Assembly: GCA_001403775.1 (NCBI GenBank)
Contig: CYUG01000011.1
Location: forward strand, 618,900-682,899
Length of the DNA stretch: 64,000 nucleotides
DNA from: Dermabacter indicis
Lineage (GTDB): Bacteria > Actinomycetota > Actinomycetes > Actinomycetales > Dermabacteraceae
Direction: 5' to 3'
The notes beneath the pieces were generated by a model that was not told the origin of the DNA, did not search any database, and saw only the letters and a program-made list of their open reading frames with translations. Shown in pieces: positions 61,960-64,000 of this stretch (its first letter is position 1; each line of letters opens with the position of its first letter). Position numbers and translations under genes: made by a program.

Positions 61960-62781
61960 TTACTCGTACGTCACGATGAGAGGAGCGTGATCACTCCAGC
62001 GAGTGTCATAGCTCGCGGCCCTCTCTACACGCGCGGCGACGGCGCGCTCCGCGAGCTCCTTTGACGCGAGGTGGTAGTCGATCCTCCAGCCCGAATCGTT
62101 ATCGAAGGCTTTGCCGCGCTGCGACCACCACGTGTAGGGCCCGGGAACCTCGCCCGCGAGCGTGCGATGCACATCAACCCACTCCCCCGATTGGAGAAGA
62201 CGATCGATGTACGCGCGCTCTTGGGGAAGGAAACCGGCGTTTTTGAGATTGCCCTTCCAGTTCTTAATGTCGAGGTTTGTGTGCGCGATATTGAGATCGC
62301 CCGTGAGCAGCACGTGACGCCCATCCGCGCGCAGCTCCTCGAGGCGTGCCCACGCGCCTTCGAGCATCTCGTACTTATCGGCCATCGTCTGGGGCTTGTC
62401 GAGGTTTCCCGAATGCATGTACATCGAGATCACCGTGAGGCCGCTGCCATCACCGAGGGGGTTCGCAACGTCGAGCTCGAGCCAGCGCCCGGTATGCGCA
62501 TCCGCATCGAGACCGGGCAGCAAGCGTCGGACCTCGCCGACCTTCGCCCCCTCGAGCCCGTCACGCACCGCAATCGCGACGCCCGCGCGCCCCTTGAGGG
62601 CCGAAGCGTGTGCCGCCGAGTGCCAGCCCTCGCCCACGAGATCCTGCACGAGCTCCTCGGGTGCGCGAACCTCCTGAAACGTCACAACATCAGCGCCGCA
62701 CGAGGCAAGCCACGCCCCCATGCCTTTGCGCGCCGCCGCCCGCATGCCGTTGACGTTGACGGTAGCTACCGTGAAACTCAC
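61960..62781 (-). CDS. xthA: Exodeoxyribonuclease III family protein
   Basis: 273 residues, EEP fold. VATVNVNGMRAA opens the protein; VVTFQEVRAP gives the metal-binding Glu, LLTGDLNIAHTNLDI and WRIDYHLAS the active-site Asp/Asn/His, SDHAPLIV the catalytic His. It is an AP endonuclease/3'-exonuclease in base-excision repair. I chose the GTG at 62781 (AAAGGAG just upstream) over the ATG at 62799. It follows folD after a gap with hairpins. Confidence 0.94.
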   Translation of the reverse strand: MSFTVATVNVNGMRAAARKGMGAWLASCGADVVTFQEVRAPEELVQDLVGEGWHSAAHASALKGRAGVAIAVRDGLEGAKVGEVRRLLPGLDADAHTGRWLELDVANPLGDGSGLTVISMYMHSGNLDKPQTMADKYEMLEGAWARLEELRADGRHVLLTGDLNIAHTNLDIKNWKGNLKNAGFLPQERAYIDRLLQSGEWVDVHRTLAGEVPGPYTWWSQRGKAFDNDSGWRIDYHLASKELAERAVAARVERAASYDTRWSDHAPLIVTYE

Positions 62782-62799
62782 TTTTACTCCTTTGCGCAT

Positions 62800-62811
62800 C
62801 CGTTTAAACGG
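62800..62811. repeat. 12-base perfect palindrome CCGTTTAAACGG
   Basis: Self-complementary over all 12 bases, just upstream of xthA and AT-centred. It could be a regulator-binding site for xthA. Confidence 0.35.
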
Positions 62812-62814
62812 CGA

Positions 62815-62880
62815 GGAACCCGCCCACGAAGGACGGGTCCCTACCGTCGATCACCCCACGATCGTTCTACAGACGAACGA
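62815..62880 (-). terminator. Hairpins after folD
   Basis: Two stem-loops lie between the folD stop and xthA: TCGTTC-N7-GAACGA (62862-62880) and GGAACCCG-N11-CGGGTCCC (62815-62841, one mismatch). Together they may end folD transcription; T-runs are lacking. Confidence 0.4.
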
Positions 62881-62897
62881 GCGGGGCAACTCGAGAA

Positions 62898-63800
62898 TCA
62901 GCGGTTCGCCTTTTCGGCCTCCCATGCGCGTTCAGCTGACTCGACAACGTTCTGCATGAGCAGGGCGCGAGTCATAGGGCCGACGCCACCCGGGTTCGGG
63001 CTGATCCAGGCAACCTTTTCCTTCGCGGCGGGCTCCACATCGCCCTTGATCTTCTGCTTCCCCGTTTCCGGATCCGGCTCGCGCGTCACGCCGACGTCGA
63101 GAACGACGGCATCCTCGCGAAGATCCGCGGCTTTGACGAGGTGAGGAACGCCCGCGGCAGCGATCACGATATCCGCCTGCTTCAAAAGCTCCGGAAGGTT
63201 CGTGGTGCCCGTGTGCGTGAGGGTCACGGTCGCGTTGTGCTCGCGGCGCGTAAGGAGCGAGGCGATAGGGCGACCCACGGTCACGCCGCGACCGACAACG
63301 ACAACGTGCTTGCCGTTGAAATCGATTCCGTGGCGCTTCGCAAGCTCAATCGCGGCACGCGGCGTGCACGGAAGCGGGGTCGTGATCGGCTTATTCACGT
63401 TAAGCACGAGGCGGCCAAGGTTCACGGGGTGAAGCCCATCGGCGTCCTTTTGCGGATCGATGTACTCGAGCACAGCATCGGTATCGATGTGCTTGGGGAG
63501 CGGAAGCTGCACGATGTAGCCCGTGCACGCCGGATCAGCATTGAGCTCGTCGAGAACCTTGAAGAGCTCCTCCTGAGTCGTCTCCTCGGGAAGGTCCTTG
63601 CGAATCGAGTTGATGCCAATCGCTTCCGAATCGCGGTGCTTGCCCGCAACGTAAATCTCCGAGGCCGGGTCTGCGCCCACGAGCACGGTGGCGAGGCCGG
63701 GGCGCACCGCGCCCTCCTCGACGATCTTCTCCACACGTGCGCGGAGCTCTTCCTTGATGGTCTTAGCCGTAGCTTTGCCGTCGAGAATCTGTGCAGTCAT
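62898..63800 (-). CDS. folD: Bifunctional methylenetetrahydrofolate dehydrogenase/cyclohydrolase FolD
   Basis: 300 residues. The catalytic Lys is in [36 protein letters not shown] is the active-site loop, and [17 protein letters not shown] is the NADP-binding motif. It interconverts 5,10-methylene- and 10-formyl-tetrahydrofolate. AAGGAG precedes the ATG. It starts 29 bases after the glyA stop, so the one-carbon pair is cotranscribed. Confidence 0.97.
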   Translation of the reverse strand: MTAQILDGKATAKTIKEELRARVEKIVEEGAVRPGLATVLVGADPASEIYVAGKHRDSEAIGINSIRKDLPEETTQEELFKVLDELNADPACTGYIVQLPLPKHIDTDAVLEYIDPQKDADGLHPVNLGRLVLNVNKPITTPLPCTPRAAIELAKRHGIDFNGKHVVVVGRGVTVGRPIASLLTRREHNATVTLTHTGTTNLPELLKQADIVIAAAGVPHLVKAADLREDAVVLDVGVTREPDPETGKQKIKGDVEPAAKEKVAWISPNPGGVGPMTRALLMQNVVESAERAWEAEKANR

Positions 63801-63829
63801 AGCGTCATTACTCCTTGCGTCGTGAATTC

Positions 63830-64000
63830 TCAGTACTGGGTGAGGTCGGCGTACAGGGGCGTGTTCTCGGCGAGGGTGCGCACGCGGCCGCGGAGCTGCT
63901 CAATGTCGCCCTTGCCGGTGAGCGCGGTCGCGATGATGTCGGCCACTTCCGTGAACTCGCTTGCGCCGAAGCCGCGCGTGGCGAGCGCAGGGGTGCCGAT
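63830..64000 (-). CDS. glyA: Serine hydroxymethyltransferase, C-terminal end only
   Basis: My reverse-strand translation from the right edge gives 56 residues and a [19 protein letters not shown] then a helix and [24 protein letters not shown] near the C-terminus is a GlyA hallmark. The 5' part lies beyond the window. GlyA turns serine into glycine and feeds one-carbon units to FolD. Confidence 0.92.
   Translation of the reverse strand: MGTPALATRGFGASEFTEVADIIATALTGKGDIEQLRGRVRTLAENTPLYADLTQY

Overview
The window is a gene-dense, high-GC bacterial chromosome segment with 57 supported protein-coding genes, two of them cut by the window edges. WhiB2, MtrA-MtrB-LpqB, an acyl-CoA carboxylase epsilon subunit, DUF3499, DUF2505, Rv3235-like and TIGR03089 proteins, and many GTG starts point to Actinomycetota. 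A Micrococcales-type organism such as Dermabacteraceae is a plausible but unproven guess. I see no tRNA, rRNA, insertion sequence, prophage or CRISPR array.

Layout. 1-7 kb: sensor kinase PdtaS (cut at the left edge), DUF2505, a SAF/CpaE/DUF6912 operon, a BldC-like regulator, a two-repeat barrel-like protein, a LysM protein and an Rv3235-like protein. 7-17.7 kb: one long minus-strand block, DUF3499 - phosphomannomutase (fused to a Trm112-like zinc ribbon) - mtrA - mtrB - lpqB - comF - hpf - secA, covering cell-envelope signalling, ribosome hibernation and secretion. 17.7-25.9 kb: a degenerate metallopeptidase, the whiB2 - large membrane glycosyltransferase - DUF5719 operon, and a divergent FolC-like Mur ligase paired with a TIGR03089 protein. 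25.9-36.6 kb: a surface-polysaccharide island with an ABC-2 exporter, GlfT2, UDP-galactopyranose mutase, a GT2 enzyme, an epimerase-like/GlfT1-like fusion, an LCP ligase, a polyprenyl-phosphate glycosyltransferase and DUF2304. This reads as a galactofuranose-containing wall or capsule polymer. 36.7-42.6 kb: birA - adenylate cyclase - response regulator - histidine kinase - purK - purE, all on the minus strand. 42.7-48.8 kb: the acyl-CoA carboxylase cluster (beta, epsilon, DUF885 peptidase, Maf, biotinylated alpha). 48.9-60.6 kb: a nucleoside uptake and salvage region (purine nucleoside phosphorylase, phosphosugar mutase, DeoC, a kinase-NUDIX fusion, DeoA, cytidine deaminase, a four-gene BMP-type ABC importer). 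60.7-64 kb: manC, xthA, folD and the 3' end of glyA.

From memory, the order pdtaS...secA-hpf-comF-lpqB-mtrBA-manB-whiB2...purEK-birA-accD-accE-maf-accA...punA-pmmB...deoA-cdd parallels the Mycobacterium tuberculosis Rv3220c-Rv3315c segment. The window is therefore largely conserved actinobacterial backbone, with the galactan genes sitting where they do not sit in mycobacteria.

No wholly new system stands out. The most unusual items are: an epimerase-like/glycosyltransferase fusion lacking the Tyr-x3-Lys pair; a FolC-like protein with altered signature motifs; a uridine-kinase-like/NUDIX fusion; a large glycosyltransferase with a charged insertion and no DxD; a pair of perfect DnaA boxes before the BldC-like gene; a consistent TANNNT-N6-start pattern implying leaderless transcripts; and an odd Shine-Dalgarno/mini-ORF in the hpf leader.
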